Source: Herbaspirillum hiltneri N3 (GTDB lineage Bacteria; Pseudomonadota; Gammaproteobacteria; Burkholderiales; Burkholderiaceae_D). From it: a stretch of 64,000 nt of DNA. Of the stretch, positions 38,117-46,801 are shown piece after piece. The stretch is from assembly GCF_001267925.1 (NCBI RefSeq), contig NZ_CP011409.1:1612001-1676000 (forward strand), read 5' to 3'. Within the stretch, counting starts at the first letter, position 1; the number at the start of each line of letters is the position of its first letter. Below the pieces are notes generated by a model. The model did no database searches and was not told the origin of the DNA. It worked only from the letters and a program-made list of their open reading frames with translations. The translations under genes and the position numbers were made by a program.

Positions 38117-39853
38117 TCAGTCGGCTTGTTGGGAAAATTGCAGGCGGTAGAGATTGGCGTACACGCTCTCGTTGGCCAGCAACTGCTGATGACTGCCGAC
38201 TTCGACGATCTGACCGTGCGACAGCACGACGATGCGGTCGGCGCGTTCGATGGTCGACAGGCGGTGGGCGATGACGAAGGTGGTGCGGCCTTCCATCAAC
38301 CGGTCCAGCGCGGCTTGCACGGCGCGCTCGGATTCGGTGTCGAGCGCCGAGGTGGCTTCGTCGAGGATCAGGATCGGCGCGTCCTTGTAGATCGCGCGCG
38401 CAATCGCCACGCGCTGGCGCTGTCCGCCGGACAGGCGCGAACCGTTGTCGCCGATGCGGGTTTCCAGGCCTTCCTGCATGCCTTCCACGACATCGGTCAG
38501 ATGCGCGGCGACCACCGCCGCGCGTACGCGCTCAGCATCGGGCCGGGCGTCGCCGTAGGCAATGTTGGCCGCCAGCGTGTCGTCGAACAGTACGGTGTTC
38601 TGGCTGACCATGGCGATTTGCCGGCGCAGGCTGGTCAGAGAAATCGACTCGATCGGCTTGCCGTCGAGCAGGATCTCGCCGCCTGTTGCAGAGTAGAAGC
38701 CGGGAATCAGGCTCACCAGCGTCGACTTGCCGCCGCCGGACATGCCGACGAAGGCGATGGTCTCGCCCGGTTGCACCCTCAGGTTGATGTTTTGCAGCGC
38801 CAGCTGGGAATGGCCGGGGTAGGAGAAATTGACGTTGACCAGTTCCAGCTTGCCGGTGCTGCGTGCCGACAGCGTTTCGCCGCCGGTGCGTTCGATGGGC
38901 TTGTCGATCAGGATATAGACTTCTTCCGCCGCCGCCATGCCGCGTTGCAGCGGGCCGTTGATTTCCGCCAGTTGCTTGAGCGGCGCCAGCAGCATCAGCA
39001 TCGCGGTCAGGAAGGAGACGAAGCCACCGACCGTGATCTGGCCGTTGCCGGACTGGATCAGCGCCATGACGATCACGATCGCCACCGCGCAGGCGGTCAT
39101 CAGTTGCGTGATCGGCACCGTGGCCGAAAATGCGGTGGTCATGCGCATGGTGTAGCGGCGCAGGTTTTCGGCGCGCTCGTGGAAGCGGCCCTTCTCGTAG
39201 TCATGGCCGCCGAACACCTTGATGACTTGCTGGGCGCGGGTGGTTTCTTCGATGACCTGGGTCAGTTCGGCGTTGACCGCGAGCGAATCGCGATTGAGCT
39301 TCTTGAGGCGCTTGCCGGTGGTGCGCACGACGATGGTCACCAGCGGCAGCAGCACCAGCGTGACAATGGTCAGCACCCAGTTCAGGTACAGCAGCCAGGC
39401 CAGCAGACCCAGCACCGTCAGCGCCGAGCGCACGATGGAAGTGAACACCTTGGTCACCATGTCGATGATCTGCTGTACTTCGAACATCATCGAGTTGATC
39501 ACCTTGCCGACGGTGTTGGTGGCGTAGAAGTTGACCGGCAGGTCGAGCATGCGCGCAAACATCTGGCGGCGCAGTTCGTTGAGAATGCGGGTCGACACCC
39601 AGGTCATCATGTACGAGCTGGTGAACGTCGCGATGCCGCGGATGAAGAAGATGCCGATCACCGCCACCGGCACCAGCCACAGCGAGAAGGCCGGTTTGCC
39701 GACAAAGCCCTTGTCCAGCAGCACCTGGAAGATATACGGCACCACCGGTTCGGTGGCCGCCGTGACAATCATGGCCAGGAACGCGATGGCGAGGCGTTTC
39801 TTGTAAGGCCAGTGCAAGGCGGCGAGCCTCTTCATGTTGTGCGACAAAAGCAT
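38117..39853 (-). CDS. msbA: lipid A export ATP-binding/permease protein MsbA
   Basis: 578-residue half-transporter that flips lipid A-core across the inner membrane. The N-terminal half has six membrane segments; the ATPase half has Walker A GMSGGGKST (near residue 373), SRLSGGQRQRVAIARAI (near 476) and ILILDEATSALD. Length equals E. coli MsbA (582). The start at 39853 is set by AAGGAAC six bases upstream; an ATG six codons later is possible, and the open frame reaching 40339 has no family likeness. First gene of the minus-strand LPS run; its promoter should lie in 39854-40050. Confidence 0.93.
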   Translation of the reverse strand: MLLSHNMKRLAALHWPYKKRLAIAFLAMIVTAATEPVVPYIFQVLLDKGFVGKPAFSLWLVPVAVIGIFFIRGIATFTSSYMMTWVSTRILNELRRQMFARMLDLPVNFYATNTVGKVINSMMFEVQQIIDMVTKVFTSIVRSALTVLGLLAWLLYLNWVLTIVTLVLLPLVTIVVRTTGKRLKKLNRDSLAVNAELTQVIEETTRAQQVIKVFGGHDYEKGRFHERAENLRRYTMRMTTAFSATVPITQLMTACAVAIVIVMALIQSGNGQITVGGFVSFLTAMLMLLAPLKQLAEINGPLQRGMAAAEEVYILIDKPIERTGGETLSARSTGKLELVNVNFSYPGHSQLALQNINLRVQPGETIAFVGMSGGGKSTLVSLIPGFYSATGGEILLDGKPIESISLTSLRRQIAMVSQNTVLFDDTLAANIAYGDARPDAERVRAAVVAAHLTDVVEGMQEGLETRIGDNGSRLSGGQRQRVAIARAIYKDAPILILDEATSALDTESERAVQAALDRLMEGRTTFVIAHRLSTIERADRIVVLSHGQIVEVGSHQQLLANESVYANLYRLQFSQQAD

Positions 39854-40050
39854 GTTGTTCCTTACTGATTGCTGCAAATGAAAACGGTCTCCGACGGGCT
39901 TGAGTTCGCCTTGGCGGATGCGGTCCGACCGCAAATCGGAGAAACCGCACATTGTAATGCAACGGCAGGCTGAATTGACCGGCGCGGGCATGTAAAACGG
40001 GAGAGGGATGGTGTTGCTACAGAAGCAAGTATTTGCCTCGGAATGCCGTT

Positions 40051-41358
40051 TCAGGCAGGGATGTGCAGATCTTGCTGCAGCAAGCGTTCGACCTCGCCGC
40101 CCAATTCCAGCAGCGCCAGGTCGGCGCCGCGACGAGCCACCAGTTGCACACCCAGCGGCAAGCCTGCGGAAAAACCGCAAGGCAGGCCCAGGCAGGGTGC
40201 GCCCAGCATGCTCCAGGGACGATTGAAGAGCGAGTTGCCAGTGCCGTCTGCGACCGCCGGCGCGATGCCTGGTGCGCTGAAACTCAGCAAGGCGTCGAAA
40301 CCGCCGTTTGTCATGGCGGCGTCGAAACCGGCGCGGCATTGTTCAACGAATTCCAAGGCTTTACGGTAGCGTTCCACGGGCACTGCCCGGCCGGTTTCGA
40401 TCAGGCGTTGCGTGGGGGCGGCCAGCCGTTCGCAGTACCGGTGGTATTCAGGCTCCAGCGAGTGCGCGGCTTCGACCGCCATGATCAGGCTATTGCATTC
40501 GCCCAGTCTTGCCACGTCAGCTGCTTCGATGTCCGGCGCGGCGAATTGCATGCCGTGTTTCTGTAGCGTACGGCGCACTTGCTCCAGCGCGGCGGCGGCA
40601 GCGGACGATGCCTCGGCGGCATGCGGTCCGGGAAACCAGGCGATGCGGATTGGCGAGCCCACGCGCGCAGGCGCCGGGCCATCGGCCAGCACGGCAAACG
40701 CCAGCGCGATGTCGGCGACGCTGCGTGCATGCCATCCCACCGTGTCGCTGGAAGGCGCCAGCGCTTTCATGCCGCTGCTGTCGACGAGTCCAAGGGTGGG
40801 TTTGAATCCGATCACACCGCAAAACGCCGCCGGCCGGATGGTGGAGCCGCCAGTCTGTGAGCTGATGGCGAGGCCGGCCATGCCGGCCGCAACAGCTGCC
40901 GCCGAGCCGCTCGACGATCCTCCCGGCGTATGCGCCGCGTCATGCGGGTTGCGTGTCGGACCGGGCGCGGCATAGGCGAATTCGGTGGTGACGGTCTTGC
41001 CGAGGATGATGGCGCCGGCCCGGCGCAGGCGCGTCACCAGCGCGGCGTCGCGAAGCGGGCGGTGGTCGCGGTAGAGCGCCGCACCGTAAGCGGTCGGCAT
41101 GTCGGCGGTGTCGATGATGTCCTTGAGGCCGACCACCACGCCGGACAAGGGGCCGTGTGCGCCGTCGCGATCCTGCCGGCGTGCTGCGGCCAGTGCGCCA
41201 TCGGCGTCGAGCCAGCTCCACGCGCGGACATCCGGTTCGCGCCGGGAGATGTGTTCAAGCGTGGCGGCGACGATCTGCTCGACGCTGCAGGCGCCTGCCA
41301 GCACGCGTGCGTGCAGGTCCGACGCGCTGCAATTCCACAATGGCCGGGACCAGCTCAT
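40051..41358 (-). CDS. amidase (amidase-signature family)
   Basis: 435-residue amidase. The Ser-cisSer-Lys triad is visible as K79 (VGLKDIID), S148 (TPGGSSSGSAAAV) and S172 (QTGGSTIRPAA). There is no GatA-like partner and no allophanate-hydrolase C-domain. It is the last gene of a tightly overlapping run MFS - AllA-like - PuuE-like - amidase, its ATG overlapping the preceding stop by four bases. It should hydrolyse an amide or ureide made or imported by that operon. Allantoate, an oxamate/hydantoin-type amide or another N-carbamoyl compound are possibilities; the substrate is not readable. Confidence 0.85.
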   Translation of the reverse strand: MSWSRPLWNCSASDLHARVLAGACSVEQIVAATLEHISRREPDVRAWSWLDADGALAAARRQDRDGAHGPLSGVVVGLKDIIDTADMPTAYGAALYRDHRPLRDAALVTRLRRAGAIILGKTVTTEFAYAAPGPTRNPHDAAHTPGGSSSGSAAAVAAGMAGLAISSQTGGSTIRPAAFCGVIGFKPTLGLVDSSGMKALAPSSDTVGWHARSVADIALAFAVLADGPAPARVGSPIRIAWFPGPHAAEASSAAAAALEQVRRTLQKHGMQFAAPDIEAADVARLGECNSLIMAVEAAHSLEPEYHRYCERLAAPTQRLIETGRAVPVERYRKALEFVEQCRAGFDAAMTNGGFDALLSFSAPGIAPAVADGTGNSLFNRPWSMLGAPCLGLPCGFSAGLPLGVQLVARRGADLALLELGGEVERLLQQDLHIPA

Positions 41359-42281
41359 GGCCGTGGCGGATGGACGGCTTTCCAGTGCGCAGCGATGTCG
41401 GCGCGGCGGCAGACCCAGACGTCCCGGTGCGCAGCGACGTGGTCCAGGAAGCGCGCCAGACCGACGGCCCGGCCCGGGTGGCCGATCAGGCGCAGATGCA
41501 GGCCGACCGACATCATCTTGGGCGCGGTCGCGCCTTCCTCATAAAGCATGTCGAAGCTGTCGCGCAAGAACTCGAAGAAGTCGTTGGCGGTAGTCATCGA
41601 GCCGCGGCTGAATTTGCCGTCATTGTTGGCCAGGCTGTAGGGGATCACGAGGTGATCCCGCTCCTGCACGCGCACCCAGTACGGCAACTCGTCGTTATAG
41701 GCGTCGGCGTCGTACAAAAAACCGCCGTGCTCGGCCAGCAGCCGGCGCGTATTGAGCGTCGGCGCATAGCGGCAATACCAGCCCAGCGGCGGCGTGCCGA
41801 TGCTGCGCGTGATGGAGTCGTAGGCCGCGCGGATTTCTTCGGCTTCCTGTTCGGCCGTGAATTGCTGGGCGCGTACCCAGCGGCGACCGTGGCTGCAGAC
41901 GTCATAACCGGCGGTGCGGATGGCGCGCGCCACGGCCGGATTGCGTTCCAGCGCCAGCGCCGTGGCGAACACGGTGGCCGGCATGGCGCGCGCCTGCAGC
42001 AGGCGCAGCACTCGCCAGATGCCGACACGGCTGCCGTATTCGTACATCGATTCGGCTGCCAGGTCGCGGCCTTCGAAACCGCCCGATCCGCCCTCGATGA
42101 GACCGGACTCGGTGACGCCGTCGCCGTCGTCGAAGGACATCTCCGAACCTTCTTCGTAATTGACGACGATGTTCAGCGCCAGCCTGGCGTTGCCGGGCCA
42201 GCGTGCATGCGGGGGCTGTTCGCCGTAGCCGACGAAGTCGCGCGCAAGATGGGAATGCGGATCGGAAGCGGCGTCAGACAT
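41355..42281 (-). CDS. PuuE-like polysaccharide-deacetylase family protein (allantoinase-type)
   Basis: 308-residue protein of the NodB-homology fold in the branch of Pseudomonas PuuE (metal-independent allantoinase). Shared features are RDFVGYGEQPPHARWPGNARLA at the start (in part), VNYEEGSE, ESMYEYGSRVGIWRVL, DVCSHGRRWV, GFLYDADAYNDELPYW, HLVIPYSLANND and SVGLHLRLIGHPGRA. The strong AAGGAGG at 42282-42300 sets the start at 42281. It overlaps the AllA-like gene by eight bases. Differences from PuuE (e.g. WYCRYAPTLNTRRLL) suggest a paralogue that may act on another cyclic amide. Confidence 0.82.
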   Translation of the reverse strand: MSDAASDPHSHLARDFVGYGEQPPHARWPGNARLALNIVVNYEEGSEMSFDDGDGVTESGLIEGGSGGFEGRDLAAESMYEYGSRVGIWRVLRLLQARAMPATVFATALALERNPAVARAIRTAGYDVCSHGRRWVRAQQFTAEQEAEEIRAAYDSITRSIGTPPLGWYCRYAPTLNTRRLLAEHGGFLYDADAYNDELPYWVRVQERDHLVIPYSLANNDGKFSRGSMTTANDFFEFLRDSFDMLYEEGATAPKMMSVGLHLRLIGHPGRAVGLARFLDHVAAHRDVWVCRRADIAAHWKAVHPPRP

Positions 42282-42774
42282 GATGTCCTCCTTGTCCGGA
42301 GACGGCGACGGTGACCGCCACCGGTTGTTCCAGGTGCGCAATCACGGTATCGTCGCCGCGGCCGGTGTGCCCCATCATCACGACCACCTCATTGGGGCCG
42401 TCGACCGAGGTAAAAGTATAGTGCCACACGTTGGGCCGGTAGCTCACGCCTTGGCCGCCCTGCGTCAGGAAGGCGCGCAAGGCGCCGAGGTCGGGCCGGC
42501 CGTCGGCGCCGCCGGGCGCCACGACCACGAGGCAGCGGCCTGACTGCATCGGCACGAAGGTCTGCGCCGAATGCGGGTGGCTCTCCATGACGTCCACCAG
42601 CACCACCGGATCGGCCACCTGCGGCAGGCGATTGACCCACAGTTGCGGCCGGTTGTCGCCGGCGAATTGCAGGCTGAAGTCCTGGCGGCGCAGGTCGGTC
42701 TTGTTTTCCAGCAGTTCGCCGAAGGCGGCGAAGCGTTCCGCGCTGATCGGTTCAGCGGCCAGTTGTTTGTGCAT
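42274..42774 (-). CDS. allA: ureidoglycolate lyase family protein (AllA-like)
   Basis: 166-residue cupin-fold protein. AllA converts ureidoglycolate to glyoxylate and urea. It has FAAFGELLENK near residue 16, MESHPHSAQTFVPMQ near 63 and GVSYRPNVWHYTF near 113, which are AllA signature segments. I start at MHKQLAAEP (42774) with GGGA six bases upstream; an ATG four codons earlier has no ribosome site. It overlaps the upstream transporter gene by 23 bases. A glyoxylate-yielding role fits the PuuE-like and amidase genes downstream. Confidence 0.85.
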   Translation of the reverse strand: MHKQLAAEPISAERFAAFGELLENKTDLRRQDFSLQFAGDNRPQLWVNRLPQVADPVVLVDVMESHPHSAQTFVPMQSGRCLVVVAPGGADGRPDLGALRAFLTQGGQGVSYRPNVWHYTFTSVDGPNEVVVMMGHTGRGDDTVIAHLEQPVAVTVAVSGQGGHHV

Positions 42775-44143
42775 GCAATTTCCCATCGTCAGTCTGTGCA
42801 GTATCAGTATCGGTATTAGCCGCCGCGCCCGAGATGCGGCTCGAACGGTACAGCGTGGTGGTGCGGAACAGCAGCATGAGCACGATGCCGCACGCCATGA
42901 AGCCGAAGAAGATATAGCCGGTGGCGGCAAAACTGCCGGTGGTCTGGCGGCTCCAGCCCAGGAGGCTTGGCGCGATCACGCCGGACAGGTTGGCCAGTGA
43001 ATTGATGAAGGCCACGGCGGCGGCGGCGGTGGCTCCGGTCAGCAGAGAGGTCGGCAGGCTCCACAACACCACGTTGGAGGCGTACACGCCCATGGCCGCA
43101 ATGATCAGGCCGCACATCGCCGCCGCATGCACGTCCAGCATGCGCGACAGCACCAGGAAGCCGACTGCGGCCAGCGCGAACGAGCCGATCAGATGCCACA
43201 CGCGTTCACGCTTGGCGTCCGAGTGGCGACCCCAGAACACCATCGCCAGCGCGCCGAACAGGTAAGGCACGGCGCTCAGGTAGCCGACCACGGAATCGGT
43301 ATAGCCGAAGCTCTTGATAATCTGCGGCAGGAAGAAGGCGATGCCGGTGGTGCCGAACACGATGCAGAACAGCGTACCGGCCAGCAGCAACACCGCCGGA
43401 TTGGTGAACGCGGCCGACAGCTTGTAATGGCCTCCGGCGTCCAGCGCCTGGCGTTCACGGGTCATGATCAGTTCCAGACGCTGTTTTTCGCCGGCGCTGA
43501 GCCAGCTCACTTCGGACGGGCCGTCAGCAAGCATGCGCAGACAGGCCAGGCCCAGCAGCAGGGCGGGGATGGCTTCGATGATGAACATCCATTGCCAGCC
43601 GCGCAGTCCGGCCACGCCGTTCATGCCGTCGAGGATGACGCCCGAGATCGGGCTGCCGATCAGGCCCGACAGCGGGATCGCCACCATGAAGATGCCGGTG
43701 ACGCGGGCGCGGTAGCTGGTCGGGAACCAACGGCCGATGTACACCATGATGCCCGGGAAGAAGCCGGCTTCCGAAGCGCCCAACAGGAAGCGCAGCACGT
43801 AGAAGCTCTTCTCGCCGCTGACGAAGGCCATGCAGAGCGAGACGATGCCCCAGGTGATCATGATGCGGGCGATCCAGACGCGTGCGCCGACTTTGGCGAG
43901 AATCAGGTTGCTCGGCACTTCAAAGAAAAAATAGCCGATGAAGAACATGCTGGCGCCGAAGCCGTAAGCGATGCTCGACAGGCCGAGATCGGCGTTCATC
44001 TGCAGCGAGGCGAAGGAAATGTTGACGCGGTCGAGAAAGGCGATGAAGTACAGCAGCATGAGGAAGGGAATGATCTTCCACATCAGTTTCTTCATCAGGA
44101 CAGCATCGTGGTGGCTGTCTTCGTTTGCGGTTGCCGGATTCAT
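42752..44143 (-). CDS. MFS transporter, anion:cation symporter (ACS) family
   Basis: 463-residue major-facilitator transporter with about twelve membrane segments. FLDRVNISFASLQMNADLGLS, SNLILAKVGARVWIARIMITWGI (in part) and LLGASEAGFFPGIMVYIGRWFP are typical of the ACS family (hexuronate, tartrate, allantoate and phthalate carriers). The ATG at 44143 has AAAGGGGAG upstream; an earlier ATG at 44185 lacks one. As first gene of the amidase/PuuE/AllA run it probably imports the substrate of that pathway. Confidence 0.88.
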   Translation of the reverse strand: MNPATANEDSHHDAVLMKKLMWKIIPFLMLLYFIAFLDRVNISFASLQMNADLGLSSIAYGFGASMFFIGYFFFEVPSNLILAKVGARVWIARIMITWGIVSLCMAFVSGEKSFYVLRFLLGASEAGFFPGIMVYIGRWFPTSYRARVTGIFMVAIPLSGLIGSPISGVILDGMNGVAGLRGWQWMFIIEAIPALLLGLACLRMLADGPSEVSWLSAGEKQRLELIMTRERQALDAGGHYKLSAAFTNPAVLLLAGTLFCIVFGTTGIAFFLPQIIKSFGYTDSVVGYLSAVPYLFGALAMVFWGRHSDAKRERVWHLIGSFALAAVGFLVLSRMLDVHAAAMCGLIIAAMGVYASNVVLWSLPTSLLTGATAAAAVAFINSLANLSGVIAPSLLGWSRQTTGSFAATGYIFFGFMACGIVLMLLFRTTTLYRSSRISGAAANTDTDTAQTDDGKLHAQTTGR

Positions 44144-44301
44144 GGCGCTCCCCTTTGGATTGGCGATGGTGACGATGGATGACATTTGACGACATTGACA
44201 ACGTGTCGGCGATGGCCATCGCCGGCGGGCAAAGCGGAGCAGCTGCGGTGTTTCCGGATCAACTTGTGATTAACCCGGGACCAATTTTAGGGGCGTGGAT
44301 A

Positions 44302-44317
44302 TAATAGTCAACTATTA
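44302..44317. promoter_or_regulatory. 16-bp palindrome in divergent LysR/MFS spacer
   Basis: TAATAGTCAACTATTA is a perfect 7-2-7 inverted repeat in an AT-rich patch, 34 bases before the LysR start and about 160 bases before the MFS start. It is a likely binding site of the adjacent LysR regulator. Confidence 0.6.
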
Positions 44318-44350
44318 ATATTTATTCACTTTCTATTAGGTTTGGTTATT

Positions 44351-45253
44351 ATGAATTTGCGCCTGTTGAGCATCTTTCGCGCCGTCATGAGCAGCCAGAG
44401 CACCGTCGGCGCCGCGCGCAGCCTGGGTATTTCGCAGCCGGCGGTCAGCAATGCCGTCCGCCAGCTGGAAGAAGAGCTAGGCTTCGAACTGTTCAACCGC
44501 GTCGGCAACCGCCTGGTCGCGCGCGAAGAAGCCAAGGTGCTGCTGACCGAGTCCGACGCCATGTTCCTGTTTTCGCGCAAGCTCGACGACGTCGCTGAAG
44601 ACCTCAAGGAAAACCGCGTTGGCCGCATCCGCGTGACGGCCACGCCGCAGCTCGGCCACACCGTGTTGCCCGGCGCGATCCAGCGTTTCCTGGCCGAGCG
44701 GCCCAAGGTCAAAGTCTTGTGCGACGTCATCGATTCACACAAGGTGATCGAGAGCGTCGACGCCCAGGCCGCCGATTTCGGACTGGCGATCGCGCTCGAA
44801 CCTGAGCTCAGCGACAGTCTGAAGATGGTGTTGATGACCGACATCGAAATGGTCTGCGTGCTGCCTGCCGGCCACGCACTGGCGGGCAGGACGACGATCT
44901 CGCCGGAAGACCTGCGCGCGCATCCGCTGATTGCCCTGGAAAGCTCCGCGCGCCTCAGTCCGATGGTGCGCGCCGCGTTCAGCCATGCCGGCGTGCCGCA
45001 CCGCGCGGCGGTTGAAGTACGCTATTCGGAAACCGCCTGCCTGCTGGTGCGCGCCGGCGTCGGCGTGACTGTGGTGGACTGGTTTTCCGCGAGCACGCTG
45101 CGCAATGATCCGGCGGTGGTCATCGTGCCGTTCCGGCCGCAGATCATGGTCAACGTCTGGGCGATTTTCCCGAAGGCGCGGCCGCCGTCGCGGCTGGCGT
45201 ATACCCTGCTCGAAGAAATCAAGAACGGCATCAACGCTCTCATGGAGCGCTGA
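44351..45253 (+). CDS. LysR-family regulator of the amidase/PuuE/AllA operon
   Basis: 300-residue LysR protein with the winged helix at residues 1-60 (LLSIFRAVMSSQSTVGAARSLGISQ, AVSNAVRQLEEELGFELFNR) and an effector domain (RIRVTATPQLGHTVLPGAI). It starts at the ATG at 44351; a TTG three codons earlier is unlikely. It diverges from the MFS transporter gene, and the palindrome at 44302 lies between them, so it probably senses the imported compound or a breakdown product. The effector is not readable. Confidence 0.88.
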   Translation: MNLRLLSIFRAVMSSQSTVGAARSLGISQPAVSNAVRQLEEELGFELFNRVGNRLVAREEAKVLLTESDAMFLFSRKLDDVAEDLKENRVGRIRVTATPQLGHTVLPGAIQRFLAERPKVKVLCDVIDSHKVIESVDAQAADFGLAIALEPELSDSLKMVLMTDIEMVCVLPAGHALAGRTTISPEDLRAHPLIALESSARLSPMVRAAFSHAGVPHRAAVEVRYSETACLLVRAGVGVTVVDWFSASTLRNDPAVVIVPFRPQIMVNVWAIFPKARPPSRLAYTLLEEIKNGINALMER

Positions 45254-45424
45254 GTTTCAGCGCGCTTTTCCCTCTCTCCTTTCCTTCCTCCTCGCGCTTC
45301 CCTCTCGGATTTCTCCTCGGATTTCCCGTGCCGTACCGGCGTGCGGTTGCGCTCCGGCACGTCCGGCGCTGCTTGTTTTTGTTCTTGCAACGTGATGTTT
45401 TTGTGCAAAAGAAAAATTAAATTG

Positions 45425-45457
45425 TTCATTGTATGAATAAAATATTTGCACTATAGT
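45425..45457 (+). promoter_or_regulatory. promoter with overlapping dyad upstream of the orphan binding protein
   Basis: A -35 TTGTAT at 45429-45434 and a -10 TATAGT at 45452-45457 are separated by exactly 17 bases, 47 bases before the ATG. The dyad TTCATTGTATGAA (45425-45437) overlaps the -35, a position suited to repression. The XRE-cupin regulator at 47384 is a candidate ligand of the site; this is inference. Confidence 0.6.
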
Positions 45458-45504
45458 AAACACGAGACAAGGCAGGCAAGACAATAAAACAGGAGACGAA
45501 AGAC

Positions 45505-46776
45505 ATGGATACACAGATGAAAACGGTGGCCAGGCGGCGGCAATCAGGGCAAGCACGCGGCTGGACGACCGGATTGAAACGCACCGGACTGGCGGCGCTG
45601 CTGGCGTGCGCTTTCGGCGGCGCACAGGCTGCTCCCGGTGTTTTCTCCGGCGACGTGGTGAAGATCGGCATTCTTAACGACCAGTCGGGTTTGTATGCCG
45701 ACCTGGCCGGATTGGGGTCGGTTGAGGCGGCCAAGATGGCCATCGAGGAAATGGGCGGCACGGTCGCCGGCAAAAAGATCGAGCTGGTGTCCGGCAACCA
45801 CCAGAACAAGGCCGATGTCGGCGCGGTGATTGCACGCGCCTGGTTCGACAAGGACGGCGTCGACATGATTGCCGATTTCTCGAATTCGTCGGTGGCGTTC
45901 GCGGTGCAGGGGCTGGCCGCGGAGCGCGGCAAGATCGCCATGATCGCCGCGGCGTCGTCCGACTTCACCGGCAAGTCGTGCACCGCGACTTCGGTGCAAT
46001 GGGTCTACAACAGCTACACCAACGGCTACGGCCTGGCCAAGGTATTGACCGAGCAGGGCTACAACACCTGGTTCCTGCTGACGGTCGACTATGCCTTCGG
46101 CCATGCTTTCGCCGCTGACATGAAAGCGGCGATCAAGGCCGCCGGCGGCACCGTGGCCGGCGAGGCGCGCCATCCGCTCAACGCCTCCGACATGAGTTCC
46201 TTCCTGCTGCAGGCGCAAGCCTCCAAAGCCAAGATCATCGGCCTGGCCAGCGCCGGCGCCGACATGACGACTGCGATCAAGCAGGCCGGCGAATTCGGCG
46301 TGACGGCCAACCAGGCGCTGGCGGCGCCGGCGGTGTTCCTGACCGACATCCACGGCATGGGGCTGAAGGCGGCGCAGGGTTTGCGATTCATCACGGCGTT
46401 CTACTGGGATCGCAACGAGCGCACGCGCGAGTGGGCCAAACGGTTCTATCAGCGCCGCAAGGCCATGCCGACCATGACCCAGGCCGGCGTTTATTCCTCC
46501 GTGCTGCACTACCTCAAGGCGGTCAAGGCGGCCAATACCGACAACGCCGCCGAGGTCATGAAGAAGATGCGCGAGCTGCCGGTCGACGACATGTTCGCGC
46601 AGAACGGCCGCCTGCGTGAAGACGGCCAGATGGTGCACGACATGTTCCTGGTCGAGGTCAAGAAGCCCTCCGAATCGAAAGTACCGTGGGACTACTACAA
46701 GGTGTTGTCCACCATCCCCGGTGACAAGATCTTCAAGCCGCTGGCGCAGAGCGACTGCCCGCTGGTGAAGAAATAA
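45505..46776 (+). CDS. orphan ABC transporter substrate-binding protein (Leu/Ile/Val-type, Peripla_BP_6)
   Basis: 423-residue periplasmic binding protein with a long, basic signal region and cleavage near residue 42 (GGAQA). The mature part begins VVKIGILNDQSGLYADLAGLGSVEA, then VDMIADFSNSSVAFAVQGLAAE and GYNTWFLLTVDYAFGHAFAADM, typical of the LivJ/AmiC group. No permease or ATPase genes are adjacent, so it must share another transporter or act as a sensor component. It is followed 25 bases later by a small cupin gene with its own ribosome site. The ligand is unknown; aromatic acids, amides or short amino acids are typical. Confidence 0.87.
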   Translation: MDTQMKTVARRRQSGQARGWTTGLKRTGLAALLACAFGGAQAAPGVFSGDVVKIGILNDQSGLYADLAGLGSVEAAKMAIEEMGGTVAGKKIELVSGNHQNKADVGAVIARAWFDKDGVDMIADFSNSSVAFAVQGLAAERGKIAMIAAASSDFTGKSCTATSVQWVYNSYTNGYGLAKVLTEQGYNTWFLLTVDYAFGHAFAADMKAAIKAAGGTVAGEARHPLNASDMSSFLLQAQASKAKIIGLASAGADMTTAIKQAGEFGVTANQALAAPAVFLTDIHGMGLKAAQGLRFITAFYWDRNERTREWAKRFYQRRKAMPTMTQAGVYSSVLHYLKAVKAANTDNAAEVMKKMRELPVDDMFAQNGRLREDGQMVHDMFLVEVKKPSESKVPWDYYKVLSTIPGDKIFKPLAQSDCPLVKK

Positions 46777-46801
46777 TCCATCATCAATCAAGGAGATGAC
46801 G

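Noticed and set aside
37128..39868. Long plus-strand ORFs opposite the GT9 and msbA genes
   Set aside because: Antisense frames with His/Gln-rich, domain-free products; MsbA motifs on the minus strand are decisive.
38117..40339. Extension of msbA to a 740-codon frame
   Set aside because: The extra 160 codons are Arg-rich, without family likeness, and overlap the end of the amidase gene. AAGGAAC before 39853 gives a proper start.
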